Assembly: GCA_963995505.1 (NCBI GenBank)
Contig: OZ023197.1
Location: 4,992,121 to 5,056,120, forward strand
Direction of reading: 5' to 3'
Length of the DNA: 64,000 nucleotides
Source: Hypericum androsaemum
Taxonomy: Eukaryota > Streptophyta > Magnoliopsida > Malpighiales > Hypericaceae
This document shows positions 1 through 11,315 of this stretch, piece by piece; within the stretch, counting starts at the first letter, position 1; each line of letters starts with the position of its first letter. Both the position numbers and the translations under genes were made by a program. The notes beneath the pieces are model-generated. The model worked only from the letters and a program-made list of their open reading frames with translations. It was not told the origin of the DNA and made no database searches.

Positions 1-267
1 AATAAATTTTGGGGCACTATTTTTCGTCACTATAACTCGTAAGAAAAGTTTCGGTAAAAAACATTAATAGTCATAAATGTTTTACAAATTTAGCCAATGA
101 TCACTAAATTTTTTGATCATTTTATGGTGACTATAAATAATTTTGAAATAATATACTTTTGAAACATTTTTTTTGATTTTTTTTATCTTTTCTCTCATCG
201 TTTTTCCTAACCATTCTTCTCTTCAATTCTCCTCTCACGTTTTTTTTCTCTTTCCGGCAAAAATCAC

Positions 268-1216
268 TAGGGGTGAGCTTTAAACTGATAAAAATCTGAC
301 ACCGCACCAAATGCAGAAACGGACACTGCAAAAACGAAACGGTGTTGGTGTGCAGTTTGACACCACACCGCACCAATTCGGGACGGCGTCGATTTGGGAT
401 TTTTACCGCACCGCACTAAAAATGACATTTTTATATTAGGTTTATTTCAAGCCAAAAATGACATCGTTTTATACAGAGTTACATATATTAACATCTTTCC
501 TTCTCCCATTCTCAGTTTCTCTCCCGAGTCCCGACCAGCCTTCCTTCTCCCTTTCTCTCCCGACCATCGTGCTTCCTCTCCCTTCCACTCTCTCCGCCGC
601 GACTCCCTCCAAAGGTCGTGCTCCTCCGCCTCTCCCTCTGTCCACCTTCCGAATCCCTAAATTCCTGAAACCCTAAACCCTCAAACTGAAAAAACCCCAA
701 CTCCGACGGTCGTGCTCCTCTGAAAACACAAAATTTGCAGCTTGTCATTGTGAACTTGTTGTGAACTTGCTACTGGAACTTGTTGAATTTATTTTTTTGA
801 AAGGGAACTTGTTGAATTTGTTGGAATTTGCAGGGGCTTGTTGTTGTGAACTTATTGTGGACTCGTTGAACTTGTTGAATTTGTTGAATATTCGTGAACT
901 TGTTGCATTTTGTGAACTTGGAACTTCAAATTTGCTGCTCGAATTTTGTGGGCTTGTTATGAATTTGTGGGCTTAATTTTTTGCCTAAAAAATTGATGAA
1001 ATTAGCCATTTTTCTCAAATTTGGGCCTACTAATATGGGCCAAGCTAACTCTGCCCAATTTGTAGTGTCAAACCGCAATCCACACCGTACCACCCCGAAC
1101 ACCACAGTTTTCTACCAAACCACAACCCGCACGGTGTGCATTTTACCAAAATAAAAATTATGGTGCGGTGTCAATTTGCACACCGACACCTCAAAACCGC
1201 ACCGAACTCACTCCTA
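268..1216. mobile_element. Non-autonomous hAT-type element with 8-bp target duplication
   Basis: The ends are short imperfect inverted repeats: TAGGGGTGAGC on the left, and on the right the complement of TAGGAGTGAGT. They are flanked by a perfect 8-bp direct repeat, AAAATCAC, at 260-267 and 1217-1224. Eight-bp duplications and TAGGG-type ends are hAT hallmarks. Just inside both ends are many copies of a CACCGCAC/GGTGCGGTG motif, typical of hAT subterminal transposase sites. No transposase can be read. Part of the interior (about 497-700) is pyrimidine-rich and ends in telo-box-like AAACCCTAAACCCT, so it may be a captured plant leader region. Confidence 0.8.
740..962. repeat. Degenerate GAACTTGTTG/GAATTTGTTG tandem repeat
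   Basis: Variants of GAACTTGTTGAATTTGTT recur through this stretch with irregular spacing, inside the hAT element. It reads as an open frame rich in Leu, Asn and Glu, but that is a product of the repeat and not a protein I recognise. Confidence 0.6.
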
Positions 1217-1444
1217 AAAATCACCAGTTCATTTGAGTTGCCGATTAGCGCAATGTCGACGGGATTGGCGGGATTTTATGGAAGAGAGAAAAAAATTGTA
1301 GAGATAGATAAAAAGGAAAATTTTTGAAAAATTACAATTTCAAACTTTAATAATTTAATGTAGATTAGTGAAAAAAAAGTCAGCACGAACTAAAACTTAA
1401 AAAAACTTAGTGACCACGTCTCTTTTTCTCGTCCCTTAAAAAAA

Positions 1445-2410
1445 GATAAAATTATTCACAAGTCCCTCGGGTTTGTTTAAATATACTAAAAAATCTCCCT
1501 TTTTTGCAAAATACACGCCGACGTCTCTCGTGTTTGATTTTATTATACTTTCAGATCCATGCCGCACGTTAGCATCTCTTTTTTCATTTTTGCCAAAGAA
1601 ATGACCAAATTACCACAACCTCGGCCACGCTCGCCACGCACTCTCCCTATTTGTCTTCATCCCAGAACCCGACCTCTTCCTCTTCAACCTCATCCTCAAG
1701 GGCCTCGCAGCCTTCTCTGCCCCACTATCCATGATTCCAGTCTTTACCCACCTGAGAAGGGTCGCACCTCTCTACCTTGATGACTATACTTACGATGCCG
1801 CCATTTTTGCGGTGGCATTGTGCTCCTGTAGCGCCAGAGTCGGTAAGGTTTTGTACGTAGCAACTGTTGTTGACAGTTTTGGGTCTGAGTTGTTCGTCGG
1901 GTCTGCCTTGGTTGCCTTCTACTTTAAGCACGGGAATTAGGGGTTTGCGTGGAAGGTGTTCGACAAATTGCCTGAAAGAGATACCGTGTTGTATAATACT
2001 ATGGTTTTTGGGTTTGTTAGGAACTCTGGATTCGTAAATGTTGTTGGGGTTTTTCGGGAGATGGTTTTAGGGGGCGGACCTAGGATTGACGTAACAAGCT
2101 TGTCGCGGATGCAGGTGCAGACCTGGCTGGCCAAGCTTGTCGCAAGGATGGCCGAGATGAAGCTTGTTAATGATGATGCGGGATTCATTTGGCATTGGTC
2201 ATCAGAGAAGAAGAGATGATGTCAGAAGTTTTTTTGTTTTTTGTTCTAAGGGTATTTTTGTCATTTTAATGACAAAAAAAGAAAAAACTCATTTAGGGAC
2301 CCGAAAGTATAATAAAATCAAACATGAGGGACGTCGGCGTATATTTTGCAAATAGCAAAGATTTTTTTGTATATTTAAGCAAACTCGAGGGACTTGAGTA
2401 TAATTTCCTC
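1445..2410. mobile_element. Pack-MULE with about 110-bp terminal inverted repeats
   Basis: Positions 1445-1553 and 2301-2410 are long inverted repeats. Both contain CAAGTCCCTCG near the outer end and TTTGATTTTATTATACTTTC at the inner end. Long terminal inverted repeats on a sub-kilobase element without transposase are typical of non-autonomous Mutator-like elements. The flanks are A-runs on both sides, so the expected 9-bp target duplication cannot be told from low complexity. The interior is a pentatricopeptide-repeat gene fragment, which makes this a Pack-MULE. Confidence 0.75.
1656..2105 (+). pseudogene. Captured PPR-protein gene fragment
   Basis: One + frame reads as the N-terminal part of a plant pentatricopeptide-repeat protein: PDLFLFNLILKGL near 1665, FVGSALVAFYFKHG near 1895, then FAWKVFDKLPERDTVLYNTM after an in-frame TAG at 1938. 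The VFDKMPERDTVLWNTM-like phrase is diagnostic of PLS-class organellar RNA-editing PPR proteins. There is no start codon at the proper place, an internal stop, and the similarity fades before about 2110, where the element's own terminal repeat approaches. It is a non-functional captured piece; the parent gene is not in the window. Confidence 0.7.
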
Positions 2411-2884
2411 AAAAAAAAAGTCTCTTATTCTCGAGCTCTTTCTTCCTCGACTTTCGCTCCTTCTCCTTGGGACTTCTTCCCATTTAAAGTAGATCATCAT
2501 TTAATGGGAGTTTTTCGTAGGTTCAAAATTGTAGCGGTTGTTCTCAGTCGATAAACTCCCCGTGAGTATCAAGTATTATAAATGGCCTAAAATAATCTTG
2601 CAGTTGTTCTTAGATTGATCTTAGTAAGGCACCGACTTGATATATTTTGACACTAATATATCATGTAAATTTCAATAGTATACTATAAAAAGACATTGAT
2701 ACATCTATGTGGATGACACTAATGTGAAGTAATATTGGCATACCATGTCAATTGTAGTGTATACTATGAAAACTGATACTTGTATACCATATGAACGACA
2801 CTTGTAAAAAGAGTATGATAATCGTATCCATTGACATTCACATGTTATATCATTGTCATTCATATAGTATAGTAAAATCTTTAC
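2411..2884. other. Intergenic, AT-rich
   Basis: No gene or RNA is visible. The stretch holds loosely repeated phrases around ACACTAATRT and ATACTATRAAAA but no clear unit or terminal repeats. Confidence 0.5.
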
Positions 2885-2889
2885 AAAGT

Positions 2890-3793
2890 TATTGGGTGTG
2901 GAGCCTGAGTGGTACTCGGAGAAGGCATTGGATGATCGAGTGAAGACCACGCGAGAGTACAAGCATCCGCCAAGTGAATAGCGAGCAAAAAGTGGGTTTC
3001 GTGAAGGACCTAGTGGTCGCTAGGTGTATAGCGGCCGCAAGGGAGGCACCCGGAGTTGAAGGACCTAGCGGTCGCTAGGTGTATAGCGAATGCTAGGGAG
3101 GACAGAATTGTGGAAAGCTGAGGGCCTAGCGGCCGCTAGGGGGTTAGCGACTGCTAGAGGTGCTCGAGAAAGTTATATTTCTTGGACAAGTTTACCCCGC
3201 CCGGCACAATAAACCTTGTAGGGTTGTTGTCTCTATAAATACCTATTTACCTCCTCTTTATAAGTGTGCCCCCAAAGGTGCCCAACCCAAGTGAAGGGTT
3301 GCCTCTAAGAAAAGGAAAAGAAGAAAAAGGCCAAACCTAAGTGAAGGGTGGCCACTCCAAGTGAAGGAGTAGAAGAAGAAGACCAAACCCAAGTAAAGGG
3401 TGGCCTTCCAAGTGAAGAAGGAGAAGAAGAAGAAGGCCAAATCTCTAGTGAAGGGTAGCCCCCTCCATGTGAAGGAGGAAGAGAGGAAGAGAGCTCCCAA
3501 GAGTGTGGGTAGCCTCAAGAGTGTGAGACGAGGAGAGAGTGAGCCAAGTGTGTTGGCATCCATTGTAGAGTGAGTGAAGCTCATGTGCGTGAAGATAATA
3601 AAATCTCTCCTGGCTTGGAAGCCCCCGGACGTAGATGGTTGCGGATTGAACCGAATAACCAAATTTTGTGTCCCTCATTTTGCTTCCTTTGTGTTTGTAT
3701 GTTCGTTCTTCTCGTAGTGTTGTAGTTTGCTCGTATGTATTTTTTATTATGTTGATTGGGCCCCCGCGGGTGGAACAGGTTATTTCCCCAATA
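2890..3793 (+). repeat. Copia 5' LTR
   Basis: It is homologous to 5828-6657. Positions about 3005-3160 contain a palindromic module (CTAGCGGTCGCTAG and variants) repeated about three times. Further in, a run of AAGTGAAGG-type repeats (about 3260-3480) is followed by the R/U5-like end TTATTTCCCCAATA. Confidence 0.88.
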
Positions 3794-3795
3794 AC

Positions 3796-3809
3796 TGGTA
3801 TCAGTGCCC
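3796..3809 (+). promoter_or_regulatory. Copia primer-binding site (initiator tRNA-Met)
   Basis: TGGTATCAGTGCCC lies 2 nt after the 5' LTR. The usual plant Copia site begins TGGTATCAGAGC, so this one has a single A-to-T difference in the core. Confidence 0.85.
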
Positions 3810-3856
3810 GAGTTTAGGGCGTGGTAAGAGCAACCATTGTGAAGTGGAGTCGCCCA

Positions 3857-5361
3857 TGGAGAAGTTTGATGATATGAAAGAAGAGGAGTGGAAGCTCCTA
3901 AACCAGATGGCGATGAGCGTGGTGGGCTTGTCCTTGTCTAGGAATGCGATGACCACAGAAGGGACTTTATATGTAATAATAACGCCCATGAGAGCATTGG
4001 CCTTATAGTGCGATGGAAGATACGAAGTGGCATTGTCGACTTGGCCATGTGTGTGAGAAGAGGATGATGGTGCTATGTTCAAGAGAGAAGCTACCAAGCT
4101 TAAAGATCTTAAAGGTGGGTCTTCATGAGTATTGGGGTATTGAAGAGCGGAAGAAGTAAGCTTTTCAAGAGGTAGTTGTTTCCAAAAAGGTGTGAAACTT
4201 GAATTGGTCTAAGTGAGGGGACCGACACTGGTAGCATTCTTGGGTAGTTCATTGTGCTACAAGACCTTCATTGATGAGAAGGGTCTTGAGGTATGCTTGA
4301 GATCGAAAAATATTAGAGAGTACAAGCTCCAAGAGTTCAAGAAGTACTGTGAAGCGAATGGGAGTCACAAGAAGAAGATAGTAGATGGAAACCCTGAAGA
4401 AGATGGCATCATAGAGAAGATGAACACGATAACCAATGAGAAAGTAAGAGCCATATGAGTGAAGTATAGGCTATCGAAGATGTTGAGGATGGATGAAGTG
4501 AACACCGCCGCTTGCTTGATCAATAGAGTACCATCAAGCCATTTGGAGGATGTGCTACCAGAGGAGACTTGGAGTGGGAAGGAGATTGAACTAACTCATC
4601 TTTGTATGTTTGGTTGTGCATCATTTATTTATGTTGATGCAGGTGAGAAGAGCAAGCAAGTTGTCGAGTCCATGGAGAAGGACGACGGGAGCGTTGCTAA
4701 TAATGTGGGTTCCAGCAGTAAGATGATCGGGTTGGGCATCTTGAACTCGGGTGAGAGCAAGAATGTACTGTGCAGCCAGAAGGCCAGAGAGGAGAAGGAA
4801 AAACCAAGTTTCCCACTGCCAATGGTTTTACAGTGGAGTTTCACGAGTGAAACTGGTTCATCGCAGGGGTTCTCGCCTGCCAACTACTGTCTCTTGTTGA
4901 TAGGTGGTGAGCCAGGAGATTATGCAGGGGCACAGCAGAGTGAGCTTGTGTACAAGAAGATACTTGCAAAGAGTGAGAAGATAGAGTTATTGAGAGCCAA
5001 CGAGACTTGGGAACTAGTCAAACTCTATAGTGGCAAGGCATGACATAATCGGGAGGCTAGAAGAGTTGGTGTGGCAAAGGAGAACAAGTGTTGCAAAGAG
5101 AAAGCTCAAAAGTGGAAGACTCCAGGTACTTTCACGAGTGGTCGGGTGAGGTATGCAAAGTGGTATACAAGATCAGTGATAGTAGATCTGATGGGAGTAG
5201 AGAGAAGGCTTATGAGAAATCTTGGAAAGCAATGTGTGAAGACAAAGAAGTGGGTGGCCATCCACTTGACAAGCTTTGTAGTGAATAGCCTAAGTGATAA
5301 GGGTAAAAAGGCTGAAGTGGCAAGATGTGTTATTGTGGATGTGGCATCAAACTACCTTTAG
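3857..5361 (+). pseudogene. Copia gag-pol remnant
   Basis: The reading frame is broken. Around 3870-3960 a gag-like piece (EEEWKLLNQ) resembles the Copia capsid start. Around 4260-4640 the integrase core is recognisable (LQEFKKYCEANG, KMNTITNEKVRAI, then LINRVPSSHLEDVLPEETW and a FGCASF block), with a TGA between the two halves. The position that normally holds the catalytic Asp of the TDNGGE motif now reads SKNIRE, so the enzyme would be inactive. Around 4940-5040 only the first part of the reverse transcriptase follows (NETWELVKL). Zinc knuckle, protease and the RT catalytic site are missing. Later sequence to 5361 is open but not recognisable. Confidence 0.75.
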
Positions 5362-5477
5362 GGAAGAGGTGGTCTTACAAGTGAAAAGCCCAAGGAGGAT
5401 ACCTTGGTAAAGTTGGAGATATGCTTGGCTTCATCTAGCCTTGTGAAGTGATGAGAAGAGGCCGAAGCACCAATTGT

Positions 5478-5800
5478 AAGAGAAGGTCATCTAGTGACGG
5501 GTGACAAGTGCAAAGAAATGAAGAAGGTCATCTAGTGAAAGGTAACAAGTAACAAAGTGAAAAAAAGTAATCAAGTGAATGATGACAAATTGCAAAGAAG
5601 TGAAGAGGGTCATCAAGTGAATGATGAGAAGTGATGAGGATCGCTTAGTGATAGGTGATTAATGATGGGTTTGTCTTCGGATGGGAGATTACCAAGAGAT
5701 GAAGAAAGTCATCCAGTGATGGGTGATTGATGTTGTTGTCAGTCTCCAAGTGGAAGATTGCCAAGTGAGAAAGATGGTCGCCTAGTGACAGGTGGTTCGT
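5478..5800 (+). repeat. Degenerate repeats before the Copia 3' LTR
   Basis: About six irregular copies of a 35-45-bp unit built on GGTCATCTAGTGA...GTGACAAGTGCAAAGAAGTG. No coding sense is apparent. The polypurine tract AGGTGGGAGAT follows immediately before the 3' LTR. Confidence 0.6.
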
Positions 5801-5827
5801 GTTGAGGCCTGTCTTCAGGTGGGAGAT

Positions 5828-6657
5828 TATTGGGTATAGAGCCTGAGGGATACTCGGAGAAGGCATTGGATGATCAAGTGAAGACCACGCGAGAGTACGA
5901 GTATCTGTCAAGTGAATGGTGAGCAAAAAGTGGATTTTGTGAAGGACCTAGCGGTTGCTAGGTGTATAGCGGCTGCTAGGGAGGCACCCAGAGTTGAAGG
6001 ACCTAGCGGTCACTAGGTGTATAGCAAACACTAAAGGGGACATAATATGGAAAGTTGAGGACCTAGCGGCCGCTAGGGATACCCGAGAAAGTTGTATTTC
6101 TTGGACAAGTTTGCCCTTCCCGACCCAATAACCCTTGTAGGATTGTTGCCTATATAAATACTCATTTGCCTCCTCTTTGTAAGTGTGCCCCTATAGGTGC
6201 CAAACCCAAGGGAAGGGTTGCCTCTAAGAGAATGAGAAGAAGAAGAAGGCCAAACCCAAGTAAAGGGTGGCCACTCCAAGTGAAGGAGGAGAAGAAGAAG
6301 GCCAAATCCCTAGTGAAGGGTAGCCCCCTCCATGTGACGGAGGAAGAGAGGAAGAGAGCTCCCAAGAGTGTAGGTAACCTCAAGAGTGTGAGATGAGGAG
6401 ATAGTGAGCCAAGTGTGTTGGCATCCATTGTAGAGTGAGTAAAGCTCATATGCATAAAGATAATGGAATCTCTCCTGGCTTCGAAGCCCCCTGACGTAGA
6501 TCATTGTGGATTAAATCGGATAACTAAATTTTGTGTCCTGATTGTGCTTCCTTTGTGTTTGTGTGTTCGTCTTTCTCGTGGTGTTGTAGTTTGCTCGTGT
6601 GTATTTTTTATTGTGTTGCTTGGGCCCCCGCGAGTGGAACAGGTTATTTCCCCAACA
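5828..6657 (+). repeat. Copia 3' LTR
   Basis: Homologous to 2890-3793 but 74 bp shorter and with many substitutions, so the insertion is old. It keeps the CTAGCGGYCGCTAG palindromes at about 5945-6075 and ends in CCCCAACA, next to the AAAGT duplication. Confidence 0.88.
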
Positions 6658-6662
6658 AAAGT

Positions 6663-7249
6663 GATCTCTTGTAATGCAATAATCTCTCTAAACTCATAAA
6701 CAATCCCGGTCCTGATTCAGTACAAGTGTTAAAATTTAATAACTATTTTATCTAAATAACTAATTTTTTTTAGAATATTCTAGTGCTAATCATAGTTTCA
6801 ATTTTAGTATAAAGTGATATTTTTAAATAAATACATATATTTTACAAATTTAAAAAATATTTTAAAATACTAGTAGAATTAGCTTGGTGCCATCCCCGAT
6901 TTTATATATATATATATATATTATGTAATGTTATGATCACGATGTTATTGGACCAAGTTGGTTAAGGAAATTTTATCTCCCTCTCCCTTATTCTTTCTCC
7001 TTCCATTCCCTTTTTTTGTTTTTGGCAAAGTTTCTAGGATCCTTATAGTATGACCTGCTAGGCAAACTTGGCTTGTTAGAGAAGTACCATATTCTAAATT
7101 TATACTCAAAATTTTAATTAAATCATGACAAGATCTATCAAAATTTCTTTACGGACTTACTTGGGCGAGTATAAATTCATTTTTTTTTAATCTCTGATAT
7201 TTTAGAATTTAAAAAAACTCTGTTAAATCACCACAGGGAGAAAGAAGAA
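6663..7249. other. Intergenic, AT-rich, with TA microsatellite
   Basis: No gene is visible. A (TA)n tract sits at about 6903-6921, and the rest is AT-rich filler. Confidence 0.6.
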
Positions 7250-8147
7250 GGATAAATTATTCCTAAGTCCCTGGTATTTGGTGAAATAGACGATGACACC
7301 CTTGTAGTTTCACTACTAATTTTGTTGTCCTTGTAGTTTGGTTTTATTATACTCTCGGTCATTTGCTAACGTCATCGATCATTTTTTCATATAAATGACC
7401 TTTTTACCCTCACAAAAAATAAAAAAATTCATTAATCCCTTTTCTCTCTCCCCCAACCTAAACCGACAAGGAATGGCCACCACCCGCCAGCCAGTCTCCT
7501 TCTCTCCGGTGACACAACCTAATTTCCCTCATCGCCACCTACCTTTCTGAGCTAACCTGACGAGTTCGAAAGCGGCGTCGTCAAAGAAGAAATTCTCCAA
7601 AGACTATCCAGCCATAAAATATTCCTCTTGTTCTTTCTCCTTCCGACCGTCATCAAAGAAGGACTTCCAAAATGCTAGCTTCCCGAAGCTCATAGATGAG
7701 GAGATTTAGTCGCGCTCCCCGTCACGTGAGTCCTCGTCGATGAATGAGAGGATCTCGGTTCCGGTGGTACCTCCCCCCGCGTCGCCTTACCCCGTGAGTC
7801 GTCTTCATCTCCTCCCCTGCCGGCTCCCTAGGGATCCGGCGCAGCAGCTGCGTGTGTCCAACGATGATTTCTTCTCCTACGTATGTCTTAGGGATCTAGT
7901 GCGCGGATTCTCCGACTTTAGATTTGTCGAGTCTTCCTAAAGCTGAAAGTTAAAATCCCAACATCGTTTTGGTGGTCAGAGAAGATGATCGAAGTTGGTG
8001 TTCGTCCAAAAACATCGATTCATGGCGCCAGCCAGGGACCCGAGAAGATAATAAAACCAAACTACTGGAACAACAAAATCAATAACAAAACTACAGGAAT
8101 GCCATCGTCTATTTCACCAGATACCATGGACTCATGGGTAATTATCC
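7250..8147. mobile_element. Mutator-like element abutting the SmB promoter
   Basis: Inverted repeats of about 105 bp (7250-7355 and 8040-8147) share GGTGAAATAGACGATG and GTAGTTTGGTTTTATTAT. The 9-bp flanks AAAGAAGAA (7241-7249) and AAAAAAGAA (8148-8156) match at 8 of 9 positions, as expected for a Mutator target duplication. The interior is GC-rich and exon-like (about 7480-7940), including an open stretch at 7740-7940, but I do not recognise the source. No transposase is present, so it is probably a Pack-MULE. Its inner repeat motif matches the elements at 1445 and 42094. Confidence 0.8.
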
Positions 8148-8365
8148 AAAAAAGAACGTAATTGGTGCCCAGTTTCTATTTTGGACCGTAACCGCCCAAA
8201 AAGCAAAGACTAGAAGGAAGGCCCAGTCCACAATAGCTTTATAAAACCCTAGACTAAATCCAAAACTTCCCTCTCCACACCTCACTTTCGTTTCAAAACC
8301 CCCGCAACGAGAAACCCTAATCCCCAAATCCAGGAGGCGACAACCAAAGGTAAAAAAGAAGAAAA
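8148..8365 (+). promoter_or_regulatory. SmB promoter and leader
   Basis: Only about 218 bp separate the MULE from the SmB start codon. The stretch holds a site II element GGCCCA (8220-8225), a TATA-like TTTATAAAA (8238-8246) and two telo-boxes, AAACCCTAG (8244-8252) and AAACCCTAA (8312-8320). This combination is usual for plant genes of translation and RNA processing that follow cell growth. Further promoter elements, if any, would have to lie inside the transposon. Confidence 0.6.
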
Positions 8366-9208
8366 ATGTCGATGTCGAAGAGCTCGAAGATGCTCCAGTA
8401 CATCAACTACCGGATGCGGGTGACGATCCAGGACGGCCGTCAGCTGGTCGGGAAGTTCATGGCCTTCGACCGCCACATGAACCTCGTCCTCGGCGACTGC
8501 GAGGAGTTCCGGAAGCTTCCCCCGGCCAAGGGCAAGAAGACCAACGAGGACCGCGAGGACCGACGCACCCTCGGCCTCGTCCTCCTCCGCGGCGAGGAGG
8601 TCATCTCGATGACCGTCGAGGGCCCTCCCCCTCCCGACGACTCCCGCGCCAAGGCGGTCTCCGCTGCTGCCGCTGGTCCTGGGGTTGGCCGCGCTGCTGG
8701 TCGCGGGATTCCAACTGCTCCTCTTATCCAGGCCCAGCCTGGCCTCGCTGGCCCGGTCCGTGGCGTTGGCGGCCCTGCCCCCGGGATGATGCAGCCTCAG
8801 CTGTCGCGCCCCCAAATGTCGGCTCCTCCTGTTACGTACCCGGCCGGATCGGGTCCCCCTGGGGGTGCTCCTCCGATTATTCGGCCTCCTGGTCAGATGC
8901 CGCCCCCTGTGGGGTTCCCTGGACAGGGTCCTCCGCAGATGGGTCGCGGTCCGCCACAGATGCCGCCGCAGTTCGCTAGGCCGCCACCACAAGGGTTCAT
9001 GCCGCCTCAGTTTGGACAGAGGCCGATGGGAATGCCTCCTCCGCCCCAGTCTGCTATGATGAGAGGCCCGCCTGGTCCTCCCAGACCAGGGATGCCTGGC
9101 CCGCCCCCTCCACGCCCTGGGATGCCTCCTCCGCCCGGCGGTGTTCCTGTTTTCGCTCCTCCTCGTCCCGGGATGCCGCCTCCCAATCAACAAAATCAGC
9201 AGCAATGA
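8366..9208 (+). CDS. SMB: Small nuclear ribonucleoprotein-associated protein B (SmB)
   Basis: This is a core spliceosomal Sm protein. SmB joins the seven-member Sm ring on U1, U2, U4 and U5 snRNAs and acts in nuclear pre-mRNA splicing. The 280-residue product has the Sm fold at residues 10-86: Sm1 at about 17-48 ([15 protein letters not shown], then [15 protein letters not shown]) and Sm2 at about 67-85 ([16 protein letters not shown]). A basic loop with KGKK lies between the two motifs. The tail from about residue 87 is the usual Pro/Gly/Met-rich region with repeated PPGM/RPGMPPP motifs. The frame is one exon, and the ATG at 8366 fits the family N-terminus ([15 protein letters not shown]). 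The 5' half is very GC-rich. A 3'-UTR intron is likely, since CCGTTG|GTACGT follows the stop. The long open frame on the opposite strand is a composition effect. Confidence 0.97.
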   Translation: MSMSKSSKMLQYINYRMRVTIQDGRQLVGKFMAFDRHMNLVLGDCEEFRKLPPAKGKKTNEDREDRRTLGLVLLRGEEVISMTVEGPPPPDDSRAKAVSAAAAGPGVGRAAGRGIPTAPLIQAQPGLAGPVRGVGGPAPGMMQPQLSRPQMSAPPVTYPAGSGPPGGAPPIIRPPGQMPPPVGFPGQGPPQMGRGPPQMPPQFARPPPQGFMPPQFGQRPMGMPPPPQSAMMRGPPGPPRPGMPGPPPPRPGMPPPPGGVPVFAPPRPGMPPPNQQNQQQ

Positions 9209-11315
9209 TGATCCCGTTGGTACGTTTCCTTCCGAGTACCATAATTTGATCAGTGAAATAGATAGTTCCTATGCTGGACTGTGTTGGCATTTTGCTTGTT
9301 CGCAACTTTAGTTGGTATGCTTGTTTTTACTTGTACCCGCATTGAAACTTAATCTTCCGAATGACATATTTCATATAATTAGTGGTTCTTAATCTATTTC
9401 TAGTTGAAGTTCATGACATGTCATATGAGCTTGGAAAATGAGACCCTGAGTTTATTTCTAGCTAGAACTAACCCTGCTTTTGGATGCTTCGAGTGGGTTA
9501 TTACACTTCAGAGAACTACTCTCTGTTCCTTGCTCAAACACTGAACAGTGACATAGAACTTTCTCCTCTCTCCTTTTGGTTTGCGCTTTACTAGTGTTTC
9601 AGGCTTAACGTGAAATTTGACCAACAAATACTTGCATTTAAATTTAATATCGCACGGTGATGTTCTCGTTTCTGGCTCCCTTTCTCCATTAGGCAGTTTG
9701 TGTTGACTGTACATCATTAGAGTTATTTGTTGTGTTGGTAGTTGTGCCATGTTTTTCTTTCTGTAAGTAGTTGTGCCATGTGGGATATACTTTTGTTTTC
9801 TCGGTTACACCTCTATCCTTGTCAAACATGGCATCTATTTTTCTATTTGTGCATTCGACAGCAACATAGGTTCTTAACGTTCCTCTCGCAACTGGCTGTT
9901 TTCTGACTTTTAACTTAGTTACCTCTATCCTTGCACTGATAATCTAAATAGCTGGGTGTTGTCGTCAACCACTGTATACTCTAGTATTAGCTAGCTAGTA
10001 AGCCTTACCCTAATCTTGATTGCAAGTACATGCACTGCGACATGACCAATTAAAGGCTGGCAACAAGTAGTTATTAACACGAGGGACTATGATTGAATCA
10101 TCAGAGGTACAAGTGCATCCCTCTAGAATCCTGCTACTCATGGAGAGAGAAAACCCCTTGCCATAAGCACCTATTTATTAAGGATCAACCCAAATGGCCA
10201 GAGAAAGTTGTGTTTAAGTCACGTAAACCTCATCTTTGATTTAAAAAAGTTAACAGTTGATATAGTCAAGCTCTCGCCGGGTAAGTATATTTTAAAATCG
10301 TGGAAGACAAATAGGATAATTCATCCAATGAGCTCAATTTCTTTATCTTTTGCTCTGCTGCATTCACAGATGTGGTCATCAATCTGGGAATCCATGCTGA
10401 TGCATTTCAATGCACCAATAATCTGCAATTTTTAGCATGCCATGATTGCCCCAGAAAGCTTCTTCTGATGCCGTTTACCTCGGCCTGCAGGTTCCTGATC
10501 GTAGAATTTGAAGGTTAAATGATCTCAGAGAGAGCCTTATCATCCGTTCAGTTCCTCGACGCCTGATGTTGCAGTAGTAGATGTTTTTTAGTCAGTAGTA
10601 TCATGTTGCGCTATTGTAAGGAGTACTATGTGATGCCATCAGAGCACGATCCACTGTGTTTGTAGAGCATATTCCCATCGGAATGTTTCTTTGACGTGCG
10701 ATCGTGATTGCTTTTGATTTGGCAAAACGACATGCCTGGCCTTTGGTTTAATTGGAGGACGATGATGGTTCCTTTATGTATATCTCAGGCCCTTAGGATT
10801 TTGGTTGCCAATTTTTCTGTCCTGTTACGTTACAGTAATTTAGATGGGTCGTGACTAGTTTGGCATGAATTATGAGCTTATCAATAAGCTATATTTAAAA
10901 TTGCTATATGCTTAAAAATTAATATAATATGTTGTCATATTAAAATATGAGTTCTATAAAAGTAGACGATTTATTAAATCGAAATTCTATGTTTTGTGAA
11001 GAATTTCATATATATTATTATATCAAATCAAAAAATAACAGTTTGATAATTTCATTATTTATACTAATTTTCAATTTGTTATGCCAAACAAAAATGTTGT
11101 TTGTTTGATTCACTATTTGTTGATTACAAAAAACTAATATAATTTAGAGCCACTATTGCATTGTGTACATTTTAACGTAACTTTTCGGTTTGACACCGTG
11201 GTTTTTAAAATTTTTTATCATGTGATGGAAGTTTCAATCTAGTTATTCAAATTATTTAGTATTTTATGTCAAATCATTAATATTATTAGTGTTTTTTGTT
11301 TTATTTTATTTTTTT
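9209..11315 (+). other. SmB 3' UTR with probable intron, then intergenic
   Basis: A donor (G|GTACGTTTCC) lies 13 nt after the SmB stop, and a good acceptor (CGGCCTGCAG|GTTCC) lies near 10491. The 1.27-kb stretch between looks like an intron: T-rich and without coding sense. The 3' UTR probably continues to about 10700. From there to 11315 the sequence is AT-rich with no gene visible. Confidence 0.5.

Larger units (their letters stand above)
2890..6657 (+). mobile_element. Decayed Ty1/Copia LTR retrotransposon, complete ends
   Basis: Two direct LTRs (2890-3793 and 5828-6657) enclose a 2.0-kb interior. The flanks carry a perfect 5-bp target duplication, AAAGT, at 2885-2889 and 6658-6662. The LTR ends were evidently TGTTGGG...CCCAACA; three of the four terminal dinucleotides are now mutated. 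A primer site matching initiator tRNA-Met follows the 5' LTR. The interior keeps scraps of gag, integrase and the start of reverse transcriptase in Copia order. It is far shorter than an autonomous Copia, so it is an internally deleted, non-autonomous copy. Confidence 0.9.

Noticed and set aside
652..684. Telomere-like CCCTAAA repeats
   Set aside because: Only two or three units in a leader-like context; these are telo-boxes and not an interstitial telomere.
8282..9205. 307-codon open frame on the - strand opposite SmB
   Set aside because: Arg/His-rich shadow of the GC- and Pro-rich SmB coding sequence; no family and SmB itself is certain.
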